Positions 10,847-22,664 of a DNA stretch of 64,000 nt are shown here, piece after piece. The notes beneath the pieces are model-generated. The model did not search any database. It saw only the letters and a program-made list of their open reading frames with translations, and was not told the origin of the DNA. A program made the position numbers and the translations under genes. The DNA comes from Sanderia malayensis (taxonomy: Eukaryota > Cnidaria > Scyphozoa > Semaeostomeae > Pelagiidae): assembly GCA_013076295.1 (NCBI GenBank), contig RQOL01000024.1:1915435-1979434 (forward strand), written 5' to 3'. Position 1 is the stretch's first letter. Each line of letters begins with the position of its first letter.

Positions 10847-11748
10847 CCATAGAGATAGGATATAAGATACACTAGAGTGCGCACTCCAATTGACGCATCG
10901 ATACAAAAGTTGAAGCATTGGCGGCCATCTTGTTGGAGGCTCGCGGACGAAATTTACGGTCTGAAGCCTTATAATTCAAATGTAAAATACGTGGATATTA
11001 TTATTGCTGAAGATCAAATAAATACTCAAATGTTCCTAAAATCATGGTCGGTTCAACATAGTAAAGCTTTATTGGTGGATCGAATGTATTACTACCATTT
11101 CCAGAAGACCATATTTTGCTGTGGAGTGCTATATGAAAACAGTGGCCTTGGCATTTTGCGATACGAAGTACGGGCGAATTTGTATTTTACGGACGACGCC
11201 CAAACTAGGTAAATTAGATATCAATCGATACGCAATGATCTCCTGAGTACGAATCTGCAATAAAATTTATGGAACTCGCCCGCATTCAAAAGTTATGCCT
11301 CTTTTTATCGGGGGCCTAACACCTACAAGTCACCGATCGACAGCAACTAAAGGTGGGCGCAAGTAAAATATTGCTAAATCTTTTAATGCAGAGGTCTTTT
11401 TGAATATCATTGCAGATTCATACTCAGGAGGTCATTTCCAATCGATTGATATTTAATTTACCCTATTTGGGGGCAGTCGGTAAAATGGAAATCCGTCTTT
11501 CTAAAAATAGTAGTAATACATTCGATCCAACAACAAAACTTCAATATGTTGAACCGACTATGGTATTATGAAGGTTCCAATCTTTATTTGAGGTTAAGCA
11601 ATCGTGATATCCACGTAATTTTTGTTCAAAGTATAAGGGTTCAGACCGTGAAATTCTGAAATGAGCCTCCAACAAGATGGCGTCCAAACTGCGTCGCCGC
11701 CCGGGGCCTGGTTCGCACTCTAGTGTATATTATATCCTATCTCTATGG
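10847..11748. mobile_element. 902-bp second member of the CCATAGAGATAGG family
   Basis: TIRs begin CCATAGAGATAGGATATAAG and match the layer-2 element, with one mismatch between its own two ends over about 35 bases. The 6-bp duplication ATTAGT lies at 10841-10846 and 11749-11754. The same family therefore inserted at two levels of one nest. The internal frame at 10877-11212 has no ATG and shows no domain I recognise, so I treat the element as noncoding. Confidence 0.82.
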
Positions 11749-11933
11749 ATTAGTCTCACTACATAATCCCCTTGCTTCCCTGTGCTCTATTTCATATATC
11801 GCTACGGAAAAGGGTCTTATAATATTACACGAAAAAACTTGGACTTGAGTACGCCAGTTTTTTGGCGTGCGTGGAAACGAGGTTTGGGTGATCCCCTCTG
11901 AATTTCTCCCGATTTTTGAATTTGTTGTGGAAA

Positions 11934-12400
11934 GATGGAGGACTGTATCATAAAAGAAATGGAAGTAATTGATTTTAACAATGTTTTAAACGAACAAGAG
12001 ACATTTATTTGTTCATCAACAGGTTCGGGGAAGAAGATATGCTTTGTTTTTATTGTCAGAAGCTTCACATTTGATAGGATACTTGAGATTTAAGACAACA
12101 ACGGCGGGCCTAATTCTTGCTCTTTTATTACTTTAGTTATTTCTCCATTTTTCGGCTTAATAGTGGAGCAAACAAAGAGATTGAGAAACTATGGCGTCCA
12201 TGCAACGTTTGTTTGGGAGTGACAAAATGATTCTCAAATTATACGAGAAATTAAAAAGGTTCCTTTGAAGGTTGTGTTAATCACAATGCCCGAGGTTGGG
12301 CTGCCTTGCTTTTGAGCCAAAGTGGCCAAAACTCTTGCTCAATCAAAATAAAATTAAAACATTTCTTGTTGATGAAGCACATTGTATTTGATATTGGAAA
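11934..12400 (+). pseudogene. Decayed RecQ-like helicase fragment, left arm
   Basis: Reading from ATG 11934 shows ICSSTGSGKKICF, a Walker A of RecQ-type helicases. After frame breaks there is a stretch equivalent to the motif Ia/Ib region, then FLVDEAHC (DEAH box, motif II) at about 12362-12386. Stops and frameshifts interrupt it, so it is not functional. The right arm (about 12900-13360, minus strand) carries the mirror copy, in which the Walker A is further decayed to SPRGSGRR. The family call rests on the spacing TGSGK to DEAHC and is moderate. Confidence 0.6.
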
Positions 12401-13471
12401 GTTTTTTTTAAATATATCAATTATAATAATTACTTCATAACTATAATACCTATATGAACTAAAATTCTGAAAAATACTTGATGGTATACTTTTCACTCCC
12501 TTCATTTGTATATAAAACATTAAACAAAAGGTTTTTAAAAAAAATTTTCATTAATGGTTTATCTTCACAGTGAACATTTATTTGAAAAAGTTAAAGGACA
12601 TTATAACAAAACATTCAAAACAATTTCTCAAATTTAGAAATTAACTGGGAGAAACTTAATTCTTGGCTTAAAAAAGGTGCAAGACTTAACCAAGAAGCAA
12701 GAACTCACAAAATTACTCAAAGAATTAGATATTGCAGTATAAAATAAGTTATTAGTTATAGGAATAAGAAAATATTTCCCAAGTATATATTTCCTAAGTA
12801 TACCATCAAGTATTTTTTAGAATTTTAGTTCATATAGGTATTATAGTTATGAAGTAATTATTATAATTGATATTTTAAAAAATTCACCAATATCAAATAC
12901 AATGTGCTTCATCAACAAGAAATGTTTTAATTTTATTTTGATATGGTTTTGAGCAAAACAGTTTTGGCCACTTTGGCTCAAAAGCAAGGCAGCCCAACCT
13001 CGGGCATTGTGATTAACACAACCTTCAAAGGAACCTTTTTAATTTCTCGTATAATTTGAGAATCATTTTGTCACTCCCAAACAAACGTTGCATGGACGCC
13101 ATAGTTTCTCAATCTCTTTGTTTGCTCCACTATTAAGGCGGATAATGGAGAAATAATTAAAGTGATAAAAGAGCAAGAATTAGGCCCGCCGTTGTTGTCT
13201 TAAATCTCAAGTATCCTATCAAATGTGAAGCTTCTGACAATAAAAACAAAGCATATCTTCTTCCCGAACCTCTTGGTGAACAAACAAATGTATCTTGTTC
13301 GTTTAAAACATTGCTAAAGACAATTACTTCAATTTCTTTTATGATACAGTTCTCCATCTTTCCACAACAAATTCAGAAATCGGGAGAAATTCAGACGGAA
13401 TCACCCAAACCTCGTTTCCACGCACGCCAAAAAAGTGGCCTAACTCAAGTCCAAGTTTTTTCGTGTAATAT

Positions 13472-14528
13472 CAACCTCGAGCCCAGGGCCCTTCCAGCTT
13501 CGCTGACATGGCCCTGGTACCTACCTCGCAATAATGAACTGTGATTGGCTAATCGATTAACAATAGAAATTGCATATGTTAGTCACCCCGGGAATTTCAA
13601 GAATTAATTTTCAAGAAAGGCAAGCAAAACAAGGGAAAATGTGCCGACAATGTGAGAGAAAACGTGACCCTGCATTGTTGTTATTTACTATGCTTCACGA
13701 GTAAAACCCCAACAAGAATTTAAAAACCCTTTCGATGATGACAGGAGAAAATTATAAACAGGTGATAGCTTCATTTCTTTTTTTCAATCCGAGATATTTT
13801 CAAATTTACTTCGGCCTGTCTGCAGCGCCTAGGCCCAGCAAAAACGTATGATTTTCGGACTGATTTGTTTTTAATTTTGAGGCTTAAAGTTTTGAAAATG
13901 ATTAATAACATCAAGTTTAAAGCTATATATAGACTTTACGTTTAACTCAGACGTTATTTTGCTTTTTACACGGCTGAAAACAAGTAGTTCGGCATAGGCG
14001 AAGGCCAATTGAGCTCAACAAAAATAACTGTTGTACTCTTCCAAAATGAAAGTTTGCTTTGTCAATTTATGAAATTAAGTTTCAAACACTTTTGATAAAT
14101 ATTCTCTTTGGTCTAATCTTCAACTTGGAATGTTATTTTTAATTATGTGAATTTACATGCACCTGTTGCTCAAAAATTACGATTGAAATCGGATAAAACC
14201 GATATAATCACATTCAATTTCCGTGTGTTTTGATGTTTTTTTATAAAATTCGCACAGCAACATGCCCGGGGGAATTCAGGAATTAAAAAAAAGACTCTCT
14301 GACAAACTTTAATCCCAAATTATTCCAAAATTGTCACAGAGAAAACTAAATTGTAGACGAAACAAAATGGCGTGGAGGCACGAGGGACGCTAATTATGCT
14401 ATATTTACACTGATATTTTAACTTCATGTATGTTTTTGCATAATTAAATGGAATAAATTAACACCAAATCTGCAGGTAGGTACCAGGGCCATGTCAGCGA
14501 AGCTGGAAGGGCCCTGGGTTCGAGGTTG
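13472..14528. mobile_element. 1057-bp TIR element with 9-bp duplication GTGTAATAT
   Basis: TIRs start CAACCTCGAGCCCAGGGCCC and end with the complement (one mismatch). The direct repeat GTGTAATAT lies at 13463-13471 and 14529-14537. Removal rejoins the right arm of the helicase foldback exactly. The interior is AT-rich and noncoding. A 9-bp duplication is Mutator-like; GGTTCGAGG at the end mimics a tRNA B-box but is part of the TIR. Confidence 0.82.
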
Positions 14529-14547
14529 GTGTAATATTATAAGACCC

Positions 14548-15776
14548 TAGACTCACTACATTGCGTCCCTGTGCCTCGCTCGTTTTTACTCGCTCGTTTG
14601 AGGGACTTATGGACTTTCAAGGTCAAAAAGTGGAAAAAATCTTCTCTGGCGACAAATTTTTGTCGCCCCAATCAGATTGCAGGATTTAGGTTTTAGACAA
14701 TGGCTATTGTTTACTTTGACCAATCACGTTCAACCACAATTTAGGCCAAGAAAAATGAGGTTTAACTCGATATTTAACGGACCAACCTGGACTATAAGAA
14801 GTGGCGTGGCGTCAATTTTTAATTCAACATCAAATGGCGGGAAATTGCCGAAGCTGTGAGAAAAGTTAAAAAGAAGGAAAACACAATAAGTTTTCGTGCT
14901 TTTCCGAGAAATGTTGACAACAAAGTCTTCATCAATTGTATGTTTTTTTATATGGGTCGCGTATAAGTAAATGTAAAAGCTGCTTTTCGTTTGATAATCG
15001 CATTTCATTAGGACTTGTTGTATTCATGATTATGAAAAACAACACATAATTTGATAACCTGCGTGGATTCAGCACTAAAGAAAGCATGTCATGTATTATT
15101 ACATATCATATTTTATCCTAATAATCTGATTAATAAAAACAATCAAAACAATTTCTCTCATTAATTCAAAGCAAATATTGAATATACCTAACAAAGTTTC
15201 TTCTTTCAATTCAGTAACCAAAGGTAAAGTTAGAAATTAAGGTTCATTAAAGTTTGTTAATTTAATGTTGAATACTATTCTTCGTCCTTCAGCTGACCAT
15301 GAATCTGGGATATAATCTGTGAATGTAACAATGAAAATAATTACTTTTCATTGTTCATAAAATAACCCAAAAATTAATTGGTCGGCTCGTGAAAGGCCTA
15401 AACATGTTTATCAAAGTTGAAATTAAATCAAACAACCGCAACCGCCGGTGATTTGCAAAATCCAACAAGAAATAAATTGGAAACGAAAAATGAAACTTAC
15501 CTGTTTCTATACTTCCAAATAAAAAACCCTCGACATGCAACCATTTATACATATTTCTTTTCAAAGAAAATGAAAACTTATTCAGAAGCGGCAAACAAAG
15601 CAAAATATTGACATTTTCGCGTCCCCAGCAATTTTCCAAATTCCAAGTTTTAATCTTGTAGCATTACATCAGAGCGAGGCGGCACATTTTTTTCCAGTTT
15701 TTGACCTGTAAGTCCATAAGTCCCTTGTGTTGAGCGAGTTGCGAGCGAAGCACAGGGACGTAATGTAATGAGTCTA
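14548..15776. mobile_element. 1229-bp TIR element with 9-bp duplication ATAAGACCC
   Basis: Ends TAGACTCACTACATTGCGTC and the near-complement; ATAAGACCC repeats at 14539-14547 and 15777-15785. Its ends resemble those of the layer-3 host (TAG[A/T]CTCACTACAT), so host and guest belong to related families. A short frame near 14880-14935 reads like a THAP-type ISF.AFPRN segment, too short to call. No transposase frame. Confidence 0.8.
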
Positions 15777-16449
15777 ATAAGACCCTTTCCCGCAGCGATA
15801 TGAAATAGAGCACAGGGAAGCAAGGGGATTATGTAGTGAGACTACACAGGGATACAAAAATTCACCCTCCAAGAGATGTCTGGGCCTAACAATTCGTGCC
15901 ATTGCAAATTGCATTAAAGTTTGTAAATTGTAATAATATTGTAAAAACAACCATGAACTTTCAGTATAATGAATATAACATAATGTTTTAAAGATTAGAA
16001 TGTTTCTTTGAGGTTTTTAATTGAAAGTATCAATGTACTTTGACTTCAAAAAGTGAAGTTCTAGCTGCGGAGTTTTGTCCGGCTTCTTGCTGGAGGGTGG
16101 TTGGCTAGAAATTTTTGCTTCACCCGCTATACAGAGGCAGTATCGGCCGTTAGCACTCTAGATTATCTTATATCCTATCTCTATGGTCTAGACGAATATT
16201 CAACCAAGTTTTTTTTGGTTTTTTTCTCAACATACAAAACAAGGAAAGGAAGTGGGTGTTGAAGGGCTGACCTGGGCGTCGTTGCGGTCAAATATCAAAT
16301 CAAAGTTCAATACGAATTATTTATTTATTTATTTATGCTCTTTGTGTTATGTTATTTATATTTATGTTCAATAATTTAGCTCCACAGACTAAGACACAGA
16401 AAACGATATTAGTTGAAAATCAGTTTCTTTATTGTAAACAATTGAAAAG

Positions 16450-19174
16450 TTACAATTTCGCCTTATTAAGATGATTTTTGATAAGATGCTGGTAGGCTAA
16501 GTCTGCTGCGTCCATTGCACAACCCCAATGAATTGTTAATCCTGCACCTCCATGACCATAATTGTGGATAATCTAAAAAAAGAAATCATTTCATCATTTA
16601 AAGCATCTACAATCATACGATTAAGCATAGATAAATAGATATTAAGATATATACGCAGAAGTTGAAAGAAAATGAAGCCACATTTGTCTCATCTCTGCAG
16701 GCTTGTTTGGTGAATATGTTAAGGAATACCAAACTATTTTACAAAATCATTCATATGTGAATTAACAACCTTTAGCGTTTTATTTTTGAGTGATGTTAGT
16801 TCAAATTCAAGCCTGACACATGGACGACTGGGTCTTAATCCAACGGCATCTTTCAAATGAACACAATTCTAAAAAGAAATTAGTGACAACTGAATTTTTT
16901 TGCACATGCATTTCAGAGTTTTTTACATGTTGGAAATATAATTTTTGTTTTACAATAAAGTGATCTATTACCTTTAAATCTGGTTGAATGAGACCTGTTT
17001 CTTTGATAATATGATCTTTATCAGCTTGAGTGACATTTGTGTTGAAGTTGCCAACTTGAACAGTTCCACCCAAAACAAGCCATTTATTGCTATCAAAAAC
17101 AGAATTCTAGATTAACAACATGTGCTTATCTAAATTACTGTTCTGAAAACATTATGAAATATCAGAATGAAAAAAGGCAATGCTAAAGCCTTACTTGGGA
17201 ATAATGTATGCAACTTTATTCTCTTTTGAAAGATCACATAAGTAAAAATGTCTTACCCATGGTGCTTGTACCTATAATTTGAACATAACAAGATTATAGG
17301 AATATGCTTTAAATGCAAAGATTGCAAAAAATATTTTCATTACCAACCCCACATCCTACCCTCATAACTTGTCCTCGAACTGGGGTAATGCTCATGTCGT
17401 TACAAAGCTTTCTTGCTCCAAATCCAGTGCAATTTATAACAAGATCATATTCAGCAACCTTTGGAAAAAATAATTCAAATTTAGATCTTTGAAATTTCTC
17501 GAGTTAGTTCTCTGAATTCTCTGAGAAAAAAGTTAAATATACTAATTCTAATATACTAATAAATTACTTCTTCAAATGATTCAATGTACTTCTTTTCGAT
17601 TTTTCCTCCCAATTTGCAAAAACTAAAAATATAACATGAAATCTCAAACATGAACAGAAAAATATTTTGTAGATAGAAGGGTAGAAATATAAAAAATGGT
17701 TTTTGAAAATGAAAAATATGTCAAGACAGAGTAGAAGAGAAAATAAAATAAATGTTCTTGCTACCATTTTTGAAGCCAAGGAAGGTAGCCATGGCTTTCA
17801 ATCATCAAAGTTGTGAAAAAGAATCCAGACCTAGAAGACAAAAATTGAGACTTTTTATTAAAAAATATCCCAATCTTTTAGTTTCTTCACTAAAGGAACT
17901 TTTTTGAAACAAGGTGTTGGTAAACATGGGTCCAAAATATTCTTAGAGAGTTTTTAAATATATGTGTGACATGACACAGTGCAAAAATTAGCTACAAGTT
18001 ATGGGTCGGCAGATAATAGTGCATTGGTAAAGTGTTTGCCTGAGGCCCTGAGGTGTGCAAAGTTGTGGGTTGAATACCCAGTTGGGTCATACCGAAGACA
18101 AAATGGTAGGTACTTGATGTGTTTTCCCCAAGAATTGAAAACCTACTGATATTTTTCTGGAAAGTTTTTTAACTGAAGATCTTTTTTTGTCAGCTTCTTC
18201 ATATCTGGAACCAAATCATGCCATTCTGGGAGCTGAGAAATAAATATCATCAATGAAAAAATATTTTTTGAAAAATTTCAAGTGACGTTTATGGATCGGA
18301 ATGGTAGATAGATGGGTTCATACTTGGTCAATTTCAATGTCAAACAAGTTGTATCCAGAACAAGTTGATATTCCAATTTCATGAGCATAACTTTCTCTTG
18401 ACAATTCTTTGGCCCGGTCCCAAGTTGCTTTGCTCCATTTCCTGCACTTGAAATTCGCAGTCAAATATTACACAGAATTACACAAAAGCATTTAGTAAAA
18501 CGATCAACAAAAATGGCGTCCACGAAGGATCCTTCGCCTTCGCAACAAAGTTTCACTTTAATGTCAACTTCCGAAAATGTCCTCCCCTGGGATAAGCAAG
18601 CCCTGTTCATCCTGACAATCATTTGCAAGGATATTGAGCGTTGTGTAGTAAATGAATTGCAAAAAGCATTAAGTTTAAGCCAATAGTTTGCTTTTATAAA
18701 GCTTTTTGGCCTTATGCTTTTAAAAAATCCTGCTAAATTTGGTTTCTGCAAATAAGCCCCCGGGGCACATGAATTTTTTAGGAAAATAAAATCCAAAATA
18801 ATAGCCATTGTTTTAATTTTTCTGGTGATTTTCTGAAAGTTCCTCAAAATTCCTGTGAACTCGGAAGCGCTAAAAGTCCAGAGTTTCTTAAGCTTTATGG
18901 TAATCAGCATTATCAGACTAATCGGTTTCTTGTAAAAAAATGCAAGCAAATAGGACAATTTCAAACGCAAGTGGACATCTTGCCTTTGTAGTTCCATTGG
19001 AGTTTCTGCAAGTACAAATGGCTCCCATATCCCTGCTGCTATATCACTGCATGTATCAGGAGAAAATAATTCTGCCAGTAAAGTAACATCAACATTTGGA
19101 TATCTTTTCTTCAAGACATATGCTGTTGAAAATCCAATTACTCCACCTCCGATGACAACAACTTTGAGCACCAT
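16450..19174 (-). CDS. D-amino-acid/D-aspartate oxidase family, copy B (intact)
   Basis: Peroxisomal FAD oxidase of D-amino acids; the choice between DAO and DDO substrate range is not decided here. Ten exons, all in frame: 18984-19174, 18324-18441, 18147-18232, 17765-17830, 17568-17622, 17360-17458, 17195-17271, 16972-17089, 16770-16868, 16450-16572, giving 343 residues (family about 340). Seen: [11 protein letters not shown] (FAD), [63 protein letters not shown] (substrate-Arg region), [15 protein letters not shown], and C-terminal AKL, a PTS1 variant. Intron 1 uses a GC donor (AAAG|GCAAGA). ATG 19174 gives the short leader usual in the family. It shares intron positions and phases with copy A, so the two arose by tandem duplication. 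Confidence 0.9.
18003..18100 (+). repeat. Possible tRNA-derived SINE fragment in an intron of copy B
   Basis: AATAGTGCATTGGTAAAGTG resembles a pol III A-box region. About 45 bases later GTGGGTTGAATACCCAG resembles the B-box (GGTTCGAATCC with changes), followed by TTGGGTCAT. It lies in intron 3 of oxidase copy B. No acceptor-stem pairing was found, so it is not called a tRNA gene. Confidence 0.35.
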
Positions 19175-19868
19175 GATTGCATATGCATGCAATGCAACAA
19201 CAAACAAAGGGCAGTCTTTTCTTTCTCAAATAACAACAACAAAATGCAGCATGCAGAGGATTAACTATAGTTGGCAAGCTCTGTGAAATACATATTTTTA
19301 CTTAATTTTTTGTGCCACAGCTGTGCGGTGGGCGCAGGCGTCGTTTCCCAAACAAAGAGGTATTGAAGATCATGGGTTAACTTAAGCAAATATAAACAAT
19401 AGATCATCAATAAAACAGAGGACCTCCTTGTTATTATCTGGGGCTTGAAGCCCATGCCATATTTTTGTGATGAATAAAAATAATGAATCAAATGCAAAGA
19501 TTTGTCCTCATCTTGGCATTATGATGCCTCAAGTATCAAAGAATCGCAAACGCCGCCACCAGCCAGTAAGCAGTATTAAGACAGAGGAAAACCAAAACAT
19601 GGCGGCCAAGTTGTCTTTAATAATTGCGAGAACAACGAAAGAGTATAACGAAAGACTAGCGCAATGGATGACAGCGAGGAAAAACGGGGAAAACAAATTC
19701 GTCTTTTTTTATTTGAAGATTGCGTCTCCGGAGGAGGAAAACACAAAACACAGGGAACCAAGAAGAATAATAATAAACTGATTGTTGAATTTTACACGTC
19801 AACTTTCGTTAATTTTTATTTATTTAAACAGCAAAAAGAATTACTTCTAATGGCTGGTCTTTATTAAG
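19175..19868. other. Divergent intergenic region, oxidase B / UBE2J1
   Basis: Bidirectional 5' flanks: oxidase B leaves on the minus strand and UBE2J1 on the plus strand. Open frames near 19467-19867 on both strands overlap each other and match no family I know. CGCCGCCACC and ATGGCGGCC motifs near 19551 and 19600 fit an active promoter or 5' UTR. No exon is claimed. Confidence 0.4.
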
Positions 19869-22664
19869 ATGAGTTTGGGTGCAAAATATAACACCCGTAG
19901 TCCAGGTTTGTAGGTTATTTTAATGTTTATCTCAACATCTTCTGTTAAAGTATAACGTTTGATTGAACAGTTAGTTCGCTTTCAACAGACCCGCTAAGCA
20001 ATGGATTTATTTAGGCCATGACTGTGGTAGCAATGTTGCATGTGTATTTGTATTTTATGCTTTCAGCTGTGAAGCGATTGATGCGAGAAGCATCAGAATT
20101 GCATGAACCAACCTATCAATATCACGCGCAGCCTCTCGAGGTAATTCTCCATTTTATACCAATATTTTTTCATATTTATTTTACACGCTATACTGTGCTT
20201 CGCAGTGCGTCATAAATACGTCATACGTCACGTGGTGAGGAAACGGTAACCACTTTTATCTTTACAAATTTGGTTGATTTCGCATCCTTATTTGGTATTT
20301 TTAGGACAATCTCTTTGAATGGCATTTTACAGTAAGAGGGGCAGCTGACACAGAATTCTCTGGTGGCATATACCACGGGCGTGTTCTGTTGCCCCCAGAA
20401 TACCCCATGAAGCCCCCTAGTATCATGCTTTCAACTGTGAGTATATCCACTTTGAATTAGTCAAGAATCTCTTTTTTAATTCAGGAGTTATCTCCGTTTT
20501 GTTTTGTTTAAGAATGCATGCTCCTTTTCTATGAAGAATAGTGTTCACAAGAAAGCTGATGCTGAAATGGCAAAAAACAATGAAAATAAGATTAACAATG
20601 GAAAAGATTATTTTTATGAAAAAGTGCGTATTAATTTTTGTGTGTCATATTTTAGCCAAATGGAAGGTTTGAAACTGGAAAGAAGATATGTTTAAGCATG
20701 TCAGCTCATCACCCCGAAACATGGCAGCCATCATGGAGCAGTAAGGAAACTCACATTTGCCATTAATAATCATTATATTTTGTTCAATATATATGACAGT
20801 GAAATATTGATCTACCGTATTTACTCGAGTACGCTCTTTTAAATTACGGCACTTTTGATGCGGCGCCTATTCGGGGCGGCGCTTTTTAAAAACCTTGTCA
20901 GTTTTCAATAAAACTAGTCAGTCTTGAACAATCTGTTAGTGGTAAAATATAGAAGTTTGAAACATTCAAGTGTGTTTTGATACAAGAAAATAAGTTCCCG
21001 AGGTAGCGCCCCATTTTCAAAAAAGGCGACGCTCATTCTGGGGCGGCGCTTTTGAAATTTATCTCTCTCAAATGCGGCGCTCACTCGAGTAAATACGGCA
21101 ATGAAGCTGAATATAAGCAAAATACACGCACGATATTGCTATTCAAGCTCTGTATGTGATTATGATACATTTTGGCGTAAGTTTCATCAAAGGCAGTAGG
21201 TATATTCCATGGCTATATCCTCTTCAAATTCGCTACGTTGTTTTATATTACTCATGAACGACAAATTTCAGCATCGATTTGAAATAGGTAGGAATCGAGA
21301 ACACAAAATATCAAAACATTTACCGGATCAATTATGTAGGGCGCCATCAACATCTTTTTTCTTTTTACGTTATTACCAATATCAACAGGCAGAATGATGT
21401 AAACAATTTTCATCAGTCTTTGAAATATTGTTTCAATACCTCTTAATAAATGGAACATGTTAACTTATTTTGCTTTTCCTGGAATCTTTTTCGGTCAGTT
21501 TTTATGCGATTTGGATAATTACATTTATTTTATTTTATATTTTAGTTCGCACTGTTTTACTGGCCATAATTGGATTTATGCCCTCAAAGGGGGAAGGGGC
21601 GATTGGCGCTTTGGATTATTCGACTTCAGAAAGAAAGGTTCTGGCGAAAAGGTTAGCTCAGTAATTTTGTTATTTTTTTATGAAAATAATTACACCTAAT
21701 ATCTCTGGAATTTGAGTTGAATAAAAGAAACCAGCGCTCTCGTTGTGTTTTTAAAAATAGAAACCAAACCCATGATACAGAATTATTCATTCTCTACGAA
21801 ATTCACTGCTTATTGCTTGTTATTCAATTTTGAAGGTCTTTAAATTGGACATGCAATATCTGCGGTTGTAAGAACAGTGGCTCGTTACCAGAAGGTATTA
21901 AGATAAAATTCTTATTATATCGATCACGAACTTTTGGGCGGCAAGAAAGTGTGTTTTGTGCAAAGCAAATATCGTGCTACTCAAAATTACTCATGCTAAA
22001 GTGCTGTTGATTTTGGAATAATTTCTCCAACGTCGTTCTCTGCATAAATTACCCCGATTTTTTCATTGTCTTTGATTTGAATAGCCGCAGACAATAATGA
22101 CGTTATAAGCGAAGAAGCTCGAGAAATCGCTTCGCAGATAAGCTTCAAGGTAAATAAGATTGATTTCTATTTTAAACTATATTATATGTTAGTATTTTAA
22201 TCGATCTTTAATATCAAGATAGAAATTATAGAAGAATTATTATTAGAATATAACTGCTGTATTATTTGATCTTGCTCAATTTGTATTGGATGCAGAGTGA
22301 TAAAGACGAGGTTAAGAAGAGTAAACTAATTCAATCTAAGCCAATCACAGATGAGCCAGATTCAATTGATGGAAGTTCGCAAAATAAGAGTAACCTTGGC
22401 ATGGATGATCAAGATAGCAACGAAGGAAGAAATGTCACATTAAACCAATGCAATAAGGAAGGAGAAAATGTTTCAGATGGACTTAGAAGAAGAATTGACA
22501 GAGATTCAGAAAAGACAAGAACTTCCCCATCGGATGTGAAAAACATTGAACAGCCCAAACAAGGCATGTGTTCATTTATTCTCCTTTGGGTTGTTGTTGT
22601 TGCGTTAGTTTTACTTATTCTCCGAAGATTATGTATGGACAGTATTTATGTCGGTAAATCTTAA
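19869..22664 (+). CDS. UBE2J1: UBE2J1-type ER ubiquitin-conjugating enzyme
   Basis: Tail-anchored E2 of ER-associated degradation (Ubc6 family). Eight exons: 19869-19905, 20067-20140, 20305-20436, 20656-20740, 21546-21651, 21836-21894, 22085-22149, 22296-22664; all joins keep frame and give 308 residues (human 318). Seen: SPAVKRLMREASEL, YHAQPLEDNLFEWHFTVRG, GGIYHGRVLLPPEYPMKPPS, active-site Cys93 in KKICLSMSAHHPETWQPSW, IIGFMPSKGEGAIGALDY, a CNICGC segment at about 155, IASQISFK, an acidic/charged linker, and a C-terminal membrane anchor (about 281-297) followed by a short lumenal tail. J1 is favoured over J2 by HHPETWQPSW and MPSKGEGAIG. ATG 19869 gives the short leader ending in KYNTRSPA typical of J1. 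Confidence 0.93.
20813..21100. mobile_element. 288-bp MITE in UBE2J1 intron 4
   Basis: The ends are inverted: CCGTATTTACTCGAGT at 20815-20830 and its complement at 21083-21098. Inner GCGGCGC blocks (GGGGCGGCGCTTTT) also occur on both arms. AT-rich centre, no coding capacity. No clear target duplication. Confidence 0.7.

Larger units (their letters stand above)
10843..15844. mobile_element. MULE-like foldback element with captured helicase (layer 3)
   Basis: Ends TAGTCTCACTACATAATCCC and its complement, with the 9-bp direct repeat CACAGGGAT at 10834-10842 and 15845-15853. Long inverted arms run 11755 to about 12530 and about 12800 onward to 15844, interrupted by insertions at 10847-11748, 13472-14528 and 14548-15776. 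Subtracting those and their duplications leaves about 1.8 kb. A 9-bp duplication suggests Mutator-like mobilisation (inference). Both arms carry a decayed helicase fragment; no transposase was recognised. Confidence 0.78.
8437..16186. mobile_element. 7.75-kb TIR element, 6-bp duplication TCTAGA (layer 2)
   Basis: Terminal inverted repeats of 34 perfect bases start CCATAGAGATAGGATATAAG at 8437 and end at 16186. The direct repeat TCTAGA lies at 8431-8436 and 16187-16192, and deletion restores the outer foldback arm. Most of its length is later insertions (8623-9705 and 10843-15844). The residual own sequence has ACCCTCC motifs and a GGCGGCCATTTT-type stretch but no transposase frame that I recognise. 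A second, 902-bp member lies inside it at 10847-11748. Superfamily not assigned; a 6-bp duplication is uncommon among TIR elements. Confidence 0.8.
6771..16211. mobile_element. Outer foldback transposon (layer 1) hosting the nest
   Basis: The left end at 6771-6795 (AAACTTGGTTGAATATTCGT then CTAGA) is the exact reverse complement of 16187-16211. Between them lie the inverted arms 6771-7250 and about 7660-8436, then a 7.75-kb insertion (8437-16186). Removing that insertion and one TCTAGA copy rejoins the right arm to its TIR. The arms contain tandem units of 189 bp. No target-site duplication was recognised for this outer layer and no transposase frame was seen, so it is non-autonomous. It fills the space between oxidase copies A and B; without it they would be only a few hundred bases apart. 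Confidence 0.75.

Noticed and set aside
10877..11212. 111-codon frame inside the 902-bp element
   Set aside because: Begins with GTG, not ATG, overlaps the TIR flank, and shows no transposase motif.
14880..14935. Short ISFRAFPRN-like stretch reminiscent of a THAP domain
   Set aside because: About 20 residues without the C2CH zinc ligands; too short to support a P-element-type assignment.
18003..18100. tRNA gene
   Set aside because: A- and B-box-like words are present but acceptor, D and anticodon stems do not pair; kept only as a possible SINE.
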